From Zea mays (taxonomy: Eukaryota > Streptophyta > Magnoliopsida > Poales > Poaceae), in assembly GCF_902167145.1 (NCBI RefSeq), contig NC_050099.1, positions 13,654,434 to 13,718,433 of the forward strand: 64,000 nucleotides of DNA, read 5' to 3'. The notes beneath the pieces were generated by a model. The model worked only from the letters and a program-made list of their open reading frames with translations, ran no database searches and was not told the origin of the DNA. Within the stretch, counting starts at the first letter, position 1; each line of letters opens with the position of its first letter. Both the position numbers and the translations under genes were made by a program. This document shows, piece after piece, positions 39,201-52,052 of this stretch.

Positions 39201-41443
39201 TATTTAATAATAATGATCTTTTCATATAAAACCTATTTAGACTTATATCTTAGTTTATCATAAGTGAAGGTTTAACAATGAATTATAATGCGTTCCATAA
39301 TGCTTCTAAAATTAATAAGGTATTTCATAATGCATTAACCTTAGATTTATAACTTATATCTTTTCTAAAAGGTTAAAAAGGTTTAATATTGTTATAAAGT
39401 GTTTTATCATCTTAATCTTAGACATATCACATATGACGTTTTATAAAAGATTAAATTGGTGAACCTAATATTTGTATATTTTAGTTAAGATATTTTTTAA
39501 GCTCATGTCTTGTTTTATAAAGTATAGATCACACATTTTTGAAAAGAATACTTTTTTTATTATAACCCTTGCGTGTAATGTTTTTGAAAAACGAATGCTC
39601 TTTTCGCTACGCTTTCTTTTAGCTTTGCGTATGGTGAATGTTGTATGTTATTGAGTGGTGTTTGTTTCTTCTTTGTTTGTGTGATATTCAGTGATTGATC
39701 TAGTAGTTAAGGATCAAGATCTATTCCGATACGTGGAAGAATATCAAGTTTTCTATAAGCAAGGCAAGTGGACTTCTCCCTCTGCATACTCTATTTGATC
39801 CCAAACAATTCATTTAATAAAGTTTATTCTTTGATATATATGCATAATTTGATGGGTTACCTATTCAGATACACCTAACATTTCCAACCTTATTCCTTGT
39901 TAACCTGGGTTATGATCTAATCAAGTAGCTAGGGATGTTCCTAAAACATCCGACTTGTATCACAAACCTAATATTTTAGCATAGATATACATAGAATTTA
40001 AAGCTAATTTTTGGCAATGTTATTAAGAATATTATGAAGTATTTAAATAAATTTTTATATTATTTTTTATGTACATTATTTTCTCCCTACAACAAAAAAG
40101 GTGAAAAAACATCCGAATCCGTATTCGAATAGACATCCGAATTTTATATTAATTATTTAAAAATATATAGAATGAATTTAATGTTTCTTTTTTGTGAAGA
40201 TTAATAACCTCAATGCAAAAACAAGAATATAAATTTATATAGAAAATTCTATATGTTATTTGTTCATAATCGAAGAAAGAAGACCAAAAATTTGACATCC
40301 GAATAAATATCCGGATCCATCCCTACAAGCAGCTATGCTATTGCTACTATTTTAACTTTATGATGTTACTCCAACTGATGATATCAATGTTCCAAATGGT
40401 AAGTTTATATTATTGTTGTTAATCTGATGATTAAACAAGATTATATTGTGATAATTGGAACATGGAGTGACCACCCGGAAAAACAGTGCAACCACGAGTG
40501 CTATCATGGCTCTGGCTTTGGTAATTATCTTTATATGCTTAGTGCATAGCAACCTTACCTGAAATATGGGCAAGAGGGGGAGCGGTGGTGGTGGCAGCCC
40601 ACGTTAACATGGGGACGTATTCTTGGCTAAGGTACCTCACCCAGGGGGCCTCCACCACCGACTTAGAAACCTTAGCAGGTTGCTTTGTATTTAGTGTATT
40701 CTGTGAAAGCCTCATAGTGGATCCCTAGCCATTCACCTCGGAAGTGTTTACGGGTTTGGCCGACCTAGGCTAGAGGGGATACACGACTTGTGGGTAAAGT
40801 TGTACCACCTCTGCAGAGTGTAAAACTGATATATCAGCCGTGCTCACGGTTATGAGCAGCCTGGACTCCTCACATGATAATTGAACTTGAAGATGGAAAT
40901 AAATCGAGATTCGATGATCTGCCAATGGTTTGCTTAAGTGGTTTCACTTAAGTGTTTTTGATATACTCTTATACCTTTGTTTAATGGGAATACTTGGGAT
41001 TCACACTTATTAGTAAGACAGGTGTTGTTAATAAAATGTTGACCAACTAAAATGCTTACTGCTCAACCTTAGCCTCGCCTTGTTAAACCTGCATTAGTTT
41101 TTCCCCCACTTGCTAAGCCCCGACCATAAGTGAGCTCACCCTTGCTTAATTTTGATCAGAAGTTGCACATGAAGATATGATGCTGAACTCCATGGATGCT
41201 AGTCTAGTGATACCCTCGGTCATCTTCCTGTGGATGGATGTCCATGTTTCGCTGTACTTTGATGAGTAAAGGTTAAGACATTATGTCTGTTCGAAGTGTA
41301 ATATGTTAATATAATCTTTATTTATGCTTTTATGCATTGTTCTTTTGATATATTACACTTGTGACGTCAACATATGTGTGGAAATAGATCCTGGCACACA
41401 TATGCTATGCATCCGGCTCTGCCCCTTAGTAACGGGTGTGACA
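36215..41443 (+). repeat. 5' LTR (5.2 kb) of large-LTR element
   Basis: Contains a GC-rich block of about 1.2 kb (36500-37720) with a TATAAA box at 37175-37180, followed by very AT-rich sequence and a gagtgaccacccggaaaa-type segment near 40460 that is also found in the solo LTR at 48155-51494. A hAT-like MITE is inserted at 39940-40325. Open frames in the GC-rich block are not conserved in the second LTR and are not considered genes. Confidence 0.85.
39940..40325. mobile_element. hAT-type MITE with 8-bp target duplication
   Basis: 386 bp, ends TAGGGATGTTCC and GGATCCATCCCTA, with several cATCCGAAT words inside. It is flanked by CAAGTAGC (39932-39939) and CAAGCAGC (40326-40333), an 8-bp duplication with one transition. 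Confidence 0.78.
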
Positions 41444-42531
41444 GAAGTGGTATCAGAGCAATGTGACCGTAGGTCGCTAGATTAGTTAGAAATGGAAAGC
41501 CCAGTCAATATTTCAAAACATGGTCTAATTTCTTCCATTAAAACTTACTTTATATTAAAACTTGTCTCTTTTATCTTCAACTCTTCTAGTCTGATTTTTG
41601 GTCTATCAGAAGACTCTACTCAGAAGCACTACAAGATGATCAATTTAGGTTGCAGAACTTGAAGCGAAGTTTGCATGAAGGAACCCTTTAGAAGCTATTG
41701 AAGATGCCCCATTCTCTGTCTTATCCCCGCCTCGCAATAAGTTTTTGTTATAGATCACATGGATCTATTACCATTCTTCTTGGTTAGGTTGATAGGATAG
41801 TTCTATAGTGTTAAGTTTTCGACTAGATCAGTAAAGACGACGTTATATTGTGGTTGTTTTCTAACTCATAATATTGCTATATAACCCTTGATTTCTTCTA
41901 CTCTTGTTTTCTTGCCATTGTATTGTCATCCTTGGACAATATCTACCTCGATATATTGAACCCTTGTCTCTCTACTTCTCTCCTTGATAATGCCTTTATA
42001 TTTTGTATCCTTAAAAAAACTTTCTCATATCCTTGGTTGTACAATTTATCCTCGCTTCACCAGTTAGTGGTTATCTTATTTTACTCTTGGTCATTAACAA
42101 TAATGTTTTGATCTTGTCTATCTTCTTGTTATTTCTGATCTGATTCCTTGATTTTATAATCTCTTCCTTATTCCTAACCTTGTCCTGCCTTTCAAAAAAA
42201 ATTATAAGAAATTGTTTTCCTTGGGAAAGATTGCCTTTTGATTGAATGAATAACATCGAGTTATGTTGTGCCGATATGTTTGAGTTCGTGTTAGTTATCT
42301 TTGTGACTATGTTTGATTTGCTTCTTTGTAATGATTGTTGTTGTATTGTGTGACTTTTGTCCACAATGACAATAGTTAGCTAGGTTAAACCTTAGATAGC
42401 TGGGTTCTCTCTACTCTTTATAATCTGCCTTAGCTCAATCTTTTCGTCCCTTCTTTCTTTACTATATCCATACAGATGTCAGACCTTGGAATGTCAACAA
42501 CAAGGATGCCACTAAGTGCAAAGAGTACATT

Positions 42532-43752
42532 GTGTTGGCAACTCCTCCAGCTAAGTCTCAGATGGAACAGTTCAAGAAGGTGCATGCTCAGTTTCTGCAA
42601 GCAACCTCTCAAGTAGTAGCTAGACTCCAACAAGTTGATTTAGCAGAATTTATAGCACATGAGCAGACTATCGATACCCATATGACATCAACCACAACAT
42701 CACCCTCAATAGTTGACTTAGAAAAGTTGTTACATGCACAAGCTTTGATAATACAAAAAGCATTTCAACTCACCTCCTCATACCAACAAGTGTTGGCAAG
42801 TCGAAACGTCACTAGAAATGAAACAACTGATGAATAGACACAAAAGGATGCACACCATCAGACAAACGATCTTGGAACATGTTGTTGTTGCGAGTACTAT
42901 GGAATTCCTTGTCACCAGATCAGTACAAACGAAAGTGAAACTACAAAACAGAAGAACCAGATTTTGTCTTCTAGCATAAAAAGACAATGGTCTCCCCAAG
43001 AACAACTAATAGCAGATTCTCGAATACCTAATGCACTGTCAGTCGATGAATTGCCAGGTATTCCAAAAAAGAAACATCACAAGGATGCCCAGCTCCAAAA
43101 AGAAGCACATGAGTGTTACATTGATGGATGGACTATCACCTGCACACAGTTTCAACCTCGTCGTCGCATCAGGTCCAAGAAACAAAAATGGAAACATGGA
43201 AAAAGTCAAGAAATAACTTCAAGAAAAGCTTGCTATCTATGTGGACGTGAAGACCATTACCTTCGTAATTGTCCTGAGAAGATTTCACTACCAAACACCC
43301 TCGAGATAAAGCTATCTCAGTCTTTAGACATGAAATATGAACAAAAATGCACATAAACTTCTATCAACATCGTGAAGAACAACAAAAGGAATAGGAAAAT
43401 GTTTGGATCCATGAGTAGTCCACCTCAACCACAAGCAAAAGCCCCAAAATACATGGATACCCAAACAGAAGAATCAAGTCAGGCTCAGCCATATGAGATA
43501 CAGACACCCAGTCAACCCTCAACCCCTGTTGGTCAAGCAAAGTTGACTCGCAAAGAACTCAAAGCAAGAGGTGCTTGCCACTACTGCAAAAATGAAGGAC
43601 ATCTTATTCGCGAATGCCCCAAGAAGCGTCTAGACCGACTAAAGAAGAAAGCTGCCAACAATGACCTAAGCAATAATTCAGAAGACCCACCATTTTATAA
43701 GTACGATGATGAAGGTCGCTTGATTAGTATACATTGTGGAGCAAAGAAGTAA
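42532..43752 (+). pseudogene. gag-like remnant with two zinc knuckles
   Basis: One reading frame runs from about 42532 to the stop at 43752 but is broken by stops at about 42835 and 43354. The first part is helical (MEQFKKVHAQFLQATSQVVA). Two CX2CX4HX4C zinc knuckles follow: CYLCGREDHYLRNC from 43231 and CHYCKNEGHLIREC from 43576, then a lysine-rich end. This matches the nucleocapsid part of a gag protein. No protease, reverse transcriptase or integrase follows before the polypurine tract. Confidence 0.75.
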
Positions 43753-43880
43753 GGAAGTTCCTTAAGTTTGGAAGAGTTCAATGTGAACTAAGAACCTACA
43801 AATAACCATGTATCACCTTTGCTTTCGTGCTAGCCTTCCTTTAATCTCAAGGACGAGATCCTTTTTAAGAGGGGTAGATT

Positions 43881-46800
43881 TGTGACACTATAAAAATCAT
43901 TAAATAAAAATAATACATTTAGTTATTAATGATATTTATGGTACTTAATTTTCTTTTAAGTGTTTGTTATTTATTTGCCTTTGGAATGATTTTTGATTTC
44001 TCATAATTGATTTTGGATATCAAATAGCATTTCTTGTTAAGTAAAAATCCAAATAAACAATATAATAAGTACTAGCCCAAAAATAACTATTTTATTTATA
44101 AATAATTTTGGGTTAATTATTATGAATTTTAGGATTATTTAAATATGTATTTCGAAATTAGAAAAAACAAAACCTAACTAACCCTAACCCTAAATGGCCC
44201 ATTAGCCGAGCAGCCGCCCCTTCCCTAACCCTAGCCGCCACTCCCCTGGCTCCTCTCTAGCCGCCACCGCCACATCCTCCCTCTCCTTCCCTCTTCTCTC
44301 TCTCCTTGCTTCTCTCCCTGCTCTCTCTTGGCCGCCAGCAGAGCCACGCCCCTGCACGCAAGCAGCAGCCGCGCCTTGCCTCGCGCCACCTACACCGAGC
44401 GCCCCGCCCGCGGAGCCGAGTGACCCGAGCCGCCAGCAACTCGCCAAGGCCGCCCGACGCCCAGCGCCACGCCTAGAGCGCGATGCTCGCTGCCCCGCAC
44501 CGATCGACCCCGCACACACCCAACGCCGGGACTCCCCGCGACCCGCCCGCTCTAGCCGCCAGGGCCGCGCACCACCCCACGCGCAGCTCCCCACGTCTGC
44601 GCAGCCGCGACGCCCGGGCCACCGCACCCCTACGACTTCCCCGACGTCCGCGCCAAGACACCCTGCTAAGGACCGAAGGCCAACCGACGAACCCCGCGCC
44701 GTCCGTGCGTTATTGGAACTTCAATGCGTTCGTCCCTCTCCATCCCCCATTACTCCCTCTCCTCCATGAACGCCATCAACAGCCATGAAGACCCAACCTT
44801 TCCTCTCCCTCCCTATTCTCTATAAATTGGACGCCAGACCTCTCTCTCCATTCCATCCCGCCTCCCTGCCTCGCTCTCACATGCTCCTCTTCGCTGCTCG
44901 CTTGTTTGCGTGTGTGTGTTCACGCCATCGCGCTGCTCGCCGTGTGACTGGAGGTCCTTGCTCCTTCCCCGTCGTCGGCGAAGACGAACACAAGTCACTG
45001 GCGTCTCCTTCGACGGATCCCTGCCTAAAACGCTGTCCGCCGCAGTGAAACCGGCCCAGTCTCTAGTCCGTTGTCTCCTTTGATGTGGAAGCCAAGAACC
45101 AGAGGTAGAAGATGATCGATTTCTGTTTTGGTCCCTGACTTTTGTAAATATGGCGCTCACCGACCGCCGTCGACGCAACCGCGCAGCACCCCGGCTGGAC
45201 CATACATCGCCTCGCCGTGCTCAGACCGCCTGTGGAACTCGCCGGACTGTCCGCCTGCACCACGCCCTCGCCACGTTCGTGCCCTGCTTGCCGAAGCGAC
45301 GCCACCTGCCGTGCCGAACCTTCGCCTAGACGCGCGCCCAAGCCCCATCCGCCGTTCGTCGTAAGGTTGAAGGCAACCCAAATATTTTATTAACTCCAAA
45401 ATCACAGTTTGAATTAATTCATGAATTTGGTAATTACTTATGTTTTGGAATATTGTGATTTGGAATTCATATGTGTAAATGATTGATTTTAAGTATATGT
45501 GTGATGAATTAATGAATTGTAGTAGACGTGATATTGGTTTACGACTTCTTTAGTGATGAAAACACTCGATAAGTAATATCTTAGTTAATTTTGTTTAAGA
45601 CAAATTGGAGAATTTATCCAAAAGTTTATATACCTAAGTTCATTTAAACCCACTAAATAGATAATAAAAGCTTCTCTTAACATATATTAGTAAGTGGTAT
45701 AGAATCCATAACAATACAAATATTATAGTATAAACAGTGGTTTAATGTATTATTAGATGTTTTGATCTCTGATTATTAATTCTGATTATTAATGACATTT
45801 TCCTTTTAGAAAGAAAAGATAAAACTAAAATGAAGATCACTATTCATAGTACAAATAACTAGGTAATAATTAGTTTATTTCTATAGAATTGGTTAAGTCA
45901 TTACACCTAGGCCACATATGTTTAGTCAGATAAAAATATATTTCACTAGTCATGATAAATGTATTCATAAGTATGGCACTAAATTACGTAGAATTAGTAA
46001 AATATTTATGTATGTAGTAATAACCATGAATATGTTATTAAAAGTCTCATTTAGTAATTTACAATTAAATCTTAGTATAATGTTAGAAGAATTAAATAAA
46101 CAATTTTTAGTTATATGTATAAATTCTATTTAGAAAAGAAAGGAGAAAAACCGAAATAGTAGAATTTATAATAATGTTAAAATGACTTAATTAGGCGCTC
46201 ATACTTTTCTAATAAAGAAATTGATAGTATGTTGATAAATATAGGTTTCTTACTGAAGAAGTAGATAATTTGTTTCTAATTTTAAAAATGACCTTTTTAA
46301 TAGATATCATATTTAACAAGGTTCGTTATAGATGTTTATGTATAACCATATTAAATAGAAACTTAAAAGAATACATAGACATATGTTTCTTAATAAAAAT
46401 AGAAGATAAATATATGTCCAATTAATAGATTATTTATAACAAGCGTTATTGCTTTTATAAACTAAAATGATAGATTATACATAATTGCCTTTCTAATGAA
46501 TTAGATCATTTGTTCCTATAATAGAATTAAAGGTAATTAATAGATTAATTATCCTTTATCATAATGTATTAATCAAACCTATAATCAATTTGTTCTTAAT
46601 TAGATTCATGGCGTGATTAATGATTTCATAAAATTTAGTCCACATTATATATGAATCACTTAACTTTTGCTAAAGGATAAAATAAAGTAATAAGAGTTTA
46701 AGTTCCTTTATAACTTAAAATGTTAATTTATATTAACTTCGAATACAATAATACAAGCTATGTGTTTTCTAATAAAAATAAAAGATAGTTATTTGTTCAC

Positions 46801-46979
46801 TATATTTTGCATGAAAATCCACTTAAGGGCCTATAACCTAGTTTTTCATAAAATAAGTATTTAATAATAATGATCTTTTCATATAAAACCTATTTAGACT
46901 TATATATTAGTTTATCATAAGTGAAGGTTTAACAATGAATTATAATGCGTCCTATAATGCTTCTAAAATTAATAAGGTA
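43881..46979 (+). repeat. 3' LTR of large-LTR element, truncated by Helitron insertion
   Basis: Aligns to 36215-39321 of the 5' LTR, including the GC-rich block and TATAAA box (44821-44826). Alignment stops after aataaggta; the 5' LTR continues with tttcataatg. The missing 2 kb should lie beyond the Helitron, outside the window. Confidence 0.88.
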
Positions 46980-47012
46980 CTAGGTAGGTGCCCGTGAGTT
47001 GCGACGACATAT
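46980..47012 (-). other. Helitron 3' terminus (CTAG plus hairpin)
   Basis: Minus-strand end GGGCACCTACCTAG with an imperfect stem 9-10 bases inside the terminus. The stem has lost one base and carries one C-to-T type change. Confidence 0.75.
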
Positions 47013-47687
47013 AAAATATTAAATAAAATGGTAATGCACAACTAAATCAGTTCAAAAAGATATGTAATGCTCAAAGGATAGTGTTTGTGGATGTCAGAGA
47101 GCGGGCGGACGCTCCTGGATAGCGAAGCGTGGGGAACGAGCGAGCGGGTGGGGGCGCGACGCACAAAAACCACGACTGGAACTATTAAAAGTAGTGCATT
47201 ATAGTAGATAAAATACCCCCACCTAGTTGTTAACATGTCGATCTAATAATTCAAAATACCACTTTTAAAGATAGGATAAATATATTAGTCCAGATTTCCA
47301 GATAACAAAACCACATTAAATTAGCCAAAGAGACTATATGGTTCTACACTTCTACATAAAATAAAATAAAATAAGAAAGAAAATTCTTGTTGAAAGAGAA
47401 GTGATAACAATAATGGGAAATGAGAAGAGAAAGAAATACTCTACAGTAGGGTCTATCGTATGAAGTTCGTGAAATAAAGTTCCAGCACAAAAAACAAGTT
47501 TGTTCAAATCAATACAATATTTACAGTTATACAATACACATGTTGCTTTTGACTGGGAGGCGCTGCTAATTAGCAGTCGAACTCATCAGCATAGACTAAA
47601 CAAATGGTCTCAAGCTTTATGTTGCCTGAACAATGGAAAAGCACACACGCAAGCAATTCTAACATGCCCTAGTAGTTGACACAATAT
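47013..47687. other. Helitron interior, no gene recognised
   Basis: Short GC-rich patch at 47095-47160 (gagcgggcgg, gaacgagcgagcggg), otherwise AT-rich sequence. No exon could be placed. Confidence 0.35.
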
Positions 47688-50600
47688 TCAAAGGAACTTG
47701 GTTATCACACGTCAGGAAGTCTGAAACGTTGTAGTTGCGACCATAAGTAATGCTCGATTATTGTAGACCCTGCATGACAGATTACTCAAATAGTTAGCGT
47801 AGCGCTATATAGAGATTAGGGGGGCCAAGCTAGCAGACCCCTATTCAACTTGGTGATTATTTTGTGGGAAGATAATTCTTTCAGAAAATATTACTGTCCA
47901 AGGTTAGTGCGATTATAAAACTTACCCAACAACAGTTGCGCCCCCATGAAGCAACATTATAAATGACTTTAGTTTCATCCCATGCCTTCCGGATTTTACT
48001 TTTCTTCTTTTCAGCTAAAAACGTCTTCCTAAGAGCTGGAATATAAACAGTCAAAAAGTTTAACATAAGAATATCCAATAAAAAAATTTCATTTGACCGT
48101 TCATCTTAATTAAGGAAAGAAAAAGAAACCTTTTTGAAGTTGATCAGGGGGCAGGTGTAAAGCCCTGAAATTCGTATAAGGTAAAAATAATAAAATAAAT
48201 AAATATATGTATTTTTCATGAATGTGTTTTTGGAAATTATTTAATTTTCCTTTTTGTGCATATTCACTTAAAAGAAGAAAAGCAGTCAAATAGCAAATAA
48301 ATAAATATAGAATATGCATCTCATGTTGAGGTTCTTGTAATTGTGCATTTGTGTTTAAATTCGCGAGACAAGTTTAAGTTAAAAAATAGAATTTGAAAAT
48401 GAAAGAGGGAAAGAATATACACTATAAAGAAAATTAAAATATTATAAAATAAATAATAGGCATTATCTTCACATTAGGATTTTTATTGGATATATTTGGA
48501 AAGCTGAAGTTCAAACATGATTTAAAATTTGAATTGAAGTTTCAAATTTGGAAAAATAAATTAAAAAGGGATTTGAAGTTTGAATAAAAAAAATCTGAAA
48601 ATAGAATTAGCAAATAGAATAGAAATGAAAAAAAACACTTCTCCTTCTGTTGGGCCATTTCCTTGGCTCTAGCCAGCCCACACGACCTTGCCATGTGTGA
48701 TTTTTTCCTATTTCTTTATTTCCTTGCCGGAGATTGCATCATCATGACCTCATGAGTGATCTCATCCAAGCTTCTTTCCACGGATTGTGGGCGAGTGGGC
48801 TATGCTACTGCGTATCTCTGACAAGTGGGACAACATCTTCATGAGAGACTTCTCGAAGCCAGGCTTGCAACAAACCTGTACACATGCGCCGGACAAAACA
48901 GATGAGGTTACGATCCAAGCTTGAGCCCTTGGCTTATATAAACTATGCTCATCGTCCGGCCAGCCGTAGGGCAATACCTACTCTCCTGTTTCAAGCCTCA
49001 GTCGAGCCATGTCGAGTGGCTGGGAGCCCGCCGTTGTCAAGAGAGAAGTTGCGAGGGGCAGAGGATCATGGCGCTAGAACTTGTCGATGCGCAGGGAGTT
49101 CGCCGAAGGGCGTTAAAGAGCACCGAAGCCTTGGCGAGTTTCCTCCATACTCCAAAATTTGTCGTCGTGCCGTTACAGCGAGGGTCGACGTCACTGCGGT
49201 CTCGTTGCCGGTGAGCATCTTTCTCGTTGTGTCATCGTTTTCTCTGTTTATTTTTTTGTGCGACTCGGACGGTTTAGTGCTCAGAAGTATGTCGACACCG
49301 CGTCATGACCAGGCAGAGCGCCACCGTGGCTAGCGGTTGCTTCCGTGCCTGGTTAATCGGGGAGAGCGTGGTGGAGGGATTGCCAGCAATGGCGCTGCCA
49401 CTGTCTGTTATCGGCCGCTGTGACCGGTTGGTTAGGAGGAAGAAGAAACGAGGAGGTCGTCGATCGTGGAACGAACGACAAGGATGTGATCTGGTATTCT
49501 GGTTCGGCCGTGGTGTGGTTAACCATAGATCTTCGATCGTGGTGCCGTGGGTGGTCTGAAGTTCATTAAATCCGATTCGTCGGATTTTGATCCGATGGCG
49601 GTCCTCGCGTACCGCTTCAGTGTTGGAGCGATTTAGTCCTGGCCCTCGAATCTGATCGGGTGGCTGAGATCGACTCGTACCCCTTCGTTGTGCCTAGTTT
49701 GCAAAAGAGACCCTGTATTAATAGTTTATCAACCCGCAGTCCTGTCTGTGGGAATCCTGAGTCTCATGAAGTTTTGCGTAATAACCCCTGTGTCTCTCTG
49801 TTATTTGCGCCCAGCCCAGAAGCTTAGGAAATTTAGAAAAATAATTTAGGAAATGGTTTTTGTGTATAAAAATATATCCGGAACTTATTTAATTCATAGA
49901 AATTCTATTTTTACTCCTTTTTAACCCATTCCTGTTGCAATAATTTTGTATTAATATTGTCTATCAACTAATAACACTGTTTAGCCATGAAACTTGAATT
50001 GAATTTGTTCATTAGGATTAATCTATTCTAAGCACTAAATAATTTCGAAAATTCATAACTTAATAATCGTAGCTCCGAATTTAGTGGTTCTCGTTCCTAC
50101 GATCTCGTAGAAACATGTAGATTATTATTATTCAGTTTGTTCTTATGTTTGGTGTGATGTTAATTTTGCTTATACCATGTCTGTTTGTATTGGTACGACT
50201 AGCGCGAGGTTACGAGTCACCTGAAGATCATCCTGGTACCTGGAATCTCAAGTCCCAGGCAAGTTGTGCCCTTGATCACTTCTTTTTACCCAGTCATGTT
50301 CTGATTAATCATAATGATCTGCATAGGTTAATTTTGATGGGACCCAACAGGTTACCCTAGTTTGATTATCTTTATACCTTGACTCCACTAAACTTTTTGG
50401 GTAGTACCTGCTATTGCTTTATGTGGTTTTGGGTATGAAGATTACACTATTCATGATTACACTTTTTATTATCTGTTTATTATTTATTGTTCATGTTAAG
50501 ATCATTATGTTAATTGGAACATGGAGAACCACCCGGAAAAACAGTGCTACCATAAGGGTTTATGGACGCCCTTGGCTGATTAACTAGGAAAGCTAGTTGA

Positions 50601-51736
50601 TGATTACCTTACCCGAAAGGGGCAAGGGCAGTAGGGGAGTGGTCAGTGTAGGGAGGTCCTTGGTTGATTTTGCTGCGATGGCGGTTAGTCAAAGGACTCC
50701 TGCACTGGAACTTCCTATAAACTGTAGCGGGTTTTTTGAAGCTAGTGGAATTTTGTAAAGGCCTCGTAGTGTTACCCTGCCTCGCCTCCTCGGTAGAGGT
50801 GTATGGGATTGGCCGTCTCTTGGCAGATGGGTAACATGACTTGTGGGTAAAGATGCGCAACCTCTGTAGAGTGTAAAACTGGTATACTAGCCATGCTCAC
50901 GGTCATGAGCAGCTTGGACACTCACATGATTAATTTATGAAACTAAATTCAATTTGTCATATGCATTGCATCGCAGGTGATGTTGTTACTTTTGTTCTAC
51001 TACTTAATTGGGTTGGTATTTACTTATACTTAGTAACTGCTAATAAATTTTTGACCAACTTTAAAAGCAATGCTCAGCTCTAACCATCCTCTTTGGTAAG
51101 CCTTATACTTCACATGAGCTCCCACCTTTGGCGAGTTCATGCACATTATTCCCCATAACTTGTTGAGCTATGAACATATGTGAGCTCACTCTTGCTGTCT
51201 CACACCCCCCCACAGGTCAAGAACAGGTACCGCAGGATGAGGCGCATGGAGGATGCTGCGATGTGTTCGTGAGAGATCTAGGCCGTCGTCTCCCAGTCAA
51301 CTTTGGGTTGCTGGACCGTTGTCTCCTTATAATGTAATTATTTATTTATTTTGTATAGAACTCCTATTATATAGTAAAGATGTGACATTCGATCCTGTGC
51401 CATGATTCATCATATGTGTGAGACTTGGTCCCAACACACCTGGTGATTATGTTCGCGCCCGGGTCTTGGTGTCCCCTAAAACCCGGTTTTGATAGCAGGT
51501 CCTGCATAGACATGAAATTCACACATTAAATATGTAAAGCACCTCTCATACAAAGATGCAGAGACATAAAACTCCTCGCTCAGCATGATGATCGCATCAA
51601 GTGAAGAAAACAGTTACCTTGGTCTTTTTAATTGACACCAAGCATGCAGCCATAAAGGAAGTCATCCCATCAACAACATCCTCCTGCTTAACAAGTACAT
51701 ATCCATCATCTGAGCCACCATCTTCCCACAAATCCA
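47688..51736 (-). pseudogene. Captured copy of a small conserved plant protein gene, four exons, disrupted
   Basis: Exons on the minus strand: 51618-51736, a 28-nt exon made of 51495-51501 plus 48129-48149, 47926-48035 and 47688-47769. Joined, they read GYVLVKQEDVVDGMTSFMAA, then QLQKALRKTF, KKKSKIRKAWDETKVIYNVA, and a tail RALLMVATTTFQTS, resembling an unnamed conserved plant protein of roughly 110-130 residues with a hydrophobic C-terminus (recognised from memory, not searched). Exon/intron phases are coherent. Three defects kill it: a 3.3-kb solo LTR within the 28-nt exon, one extra G in the third exon (within the tggggg at about 47944-47948), and TGA at 47712-47714. The gene kept its introns, so it was captured as DNA. 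Confidence 0.68.
48155..51494 (+). mobile_element. Solo LTR, 3.3 kb, related to the large-LTR element
   Basis: Starts TGTAAAGCCCTGAAATTC and ends CCCGGTTTTGATA, flanked by GCAGG at 48150-48154 and 51495-51499. The segment at 50515-50900 resembles 40455-40865 of the large LTR (aaccacccggaaaaacagtg and the toggled cttgtgggtaaag words). The last base pair of the canonical CA end has become TA. It is inserted in a 28-nt captured exon. Confidence 0.8.
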
Positions 51737-52052
51737 CTGACGTTATTATATCCCATGATGTAATGATAATTATTTTTCTTTGGTTCCTTTTATGTCTCTG
51801 TTCAGTGTTGGACTGTTAATTGCCTTGATTACCCTATTACATTGCATTACATGCTGCAAGAGCTGGAGGAAGAGGCACACATACCACCTAATCTACCTAA
51901 TCTCAAAAGGAGGATTTCAGTAAGAATGTACATCTAATGATATTGTTCCTATTCACCACTTCATTAGAGTTAATCATCCATGGATAAAATCAAAGGTCTT
52001 GCGAATAGCAGGCGAAAATATATTGGCAAATTAAAAGGCAAAAGGAGGGTGG
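51737..52052. other. Intron or flank of captured gene fragment
   Basis: Upstream of the first recognised captured exon on the minus strand. No further exon could be placed before the Grande-like element begins. Confidence 0.35.

Larger units (their letters stand above)
36215..46979 (+). mobile_element. Large-LTR retrotransposon without pol (gypsy-like), 3' LTR cut by Helitron
   Basis: The 5' LTR runs 36215-41443 (5,229 bp, TGCGACACTATAAAA...GGGTGTGACA), primer site TGGTATCAGAGC at 41448-41459, interior 41444-43880, polypurine tract aagaggggtagatt before 43881, and the 3' LTR from 43881 (TGTGACACTATAAAA). The 3' LTR can be aligned to the first for 3.1 kb and stops at 46979, where Helitron sequence begins. 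The interior, 2.4 kb, holds only a broken gag-like frame, so the element depended on others. The two LTRs differ by scattered substitutions and small indels. Confidence 0.88.

Noticed and set aside
48884..49559. Plus-strand open frames inside the solo LTR
   Set aside because: No domain and no conserved counterpart in the related large LTR; treated as LTR leader sequence.
51601..51819. Plus-strand open frame of 72 codons
   Set aside because: It is the shadow of the captured minus-strand exon at 51618-51736.
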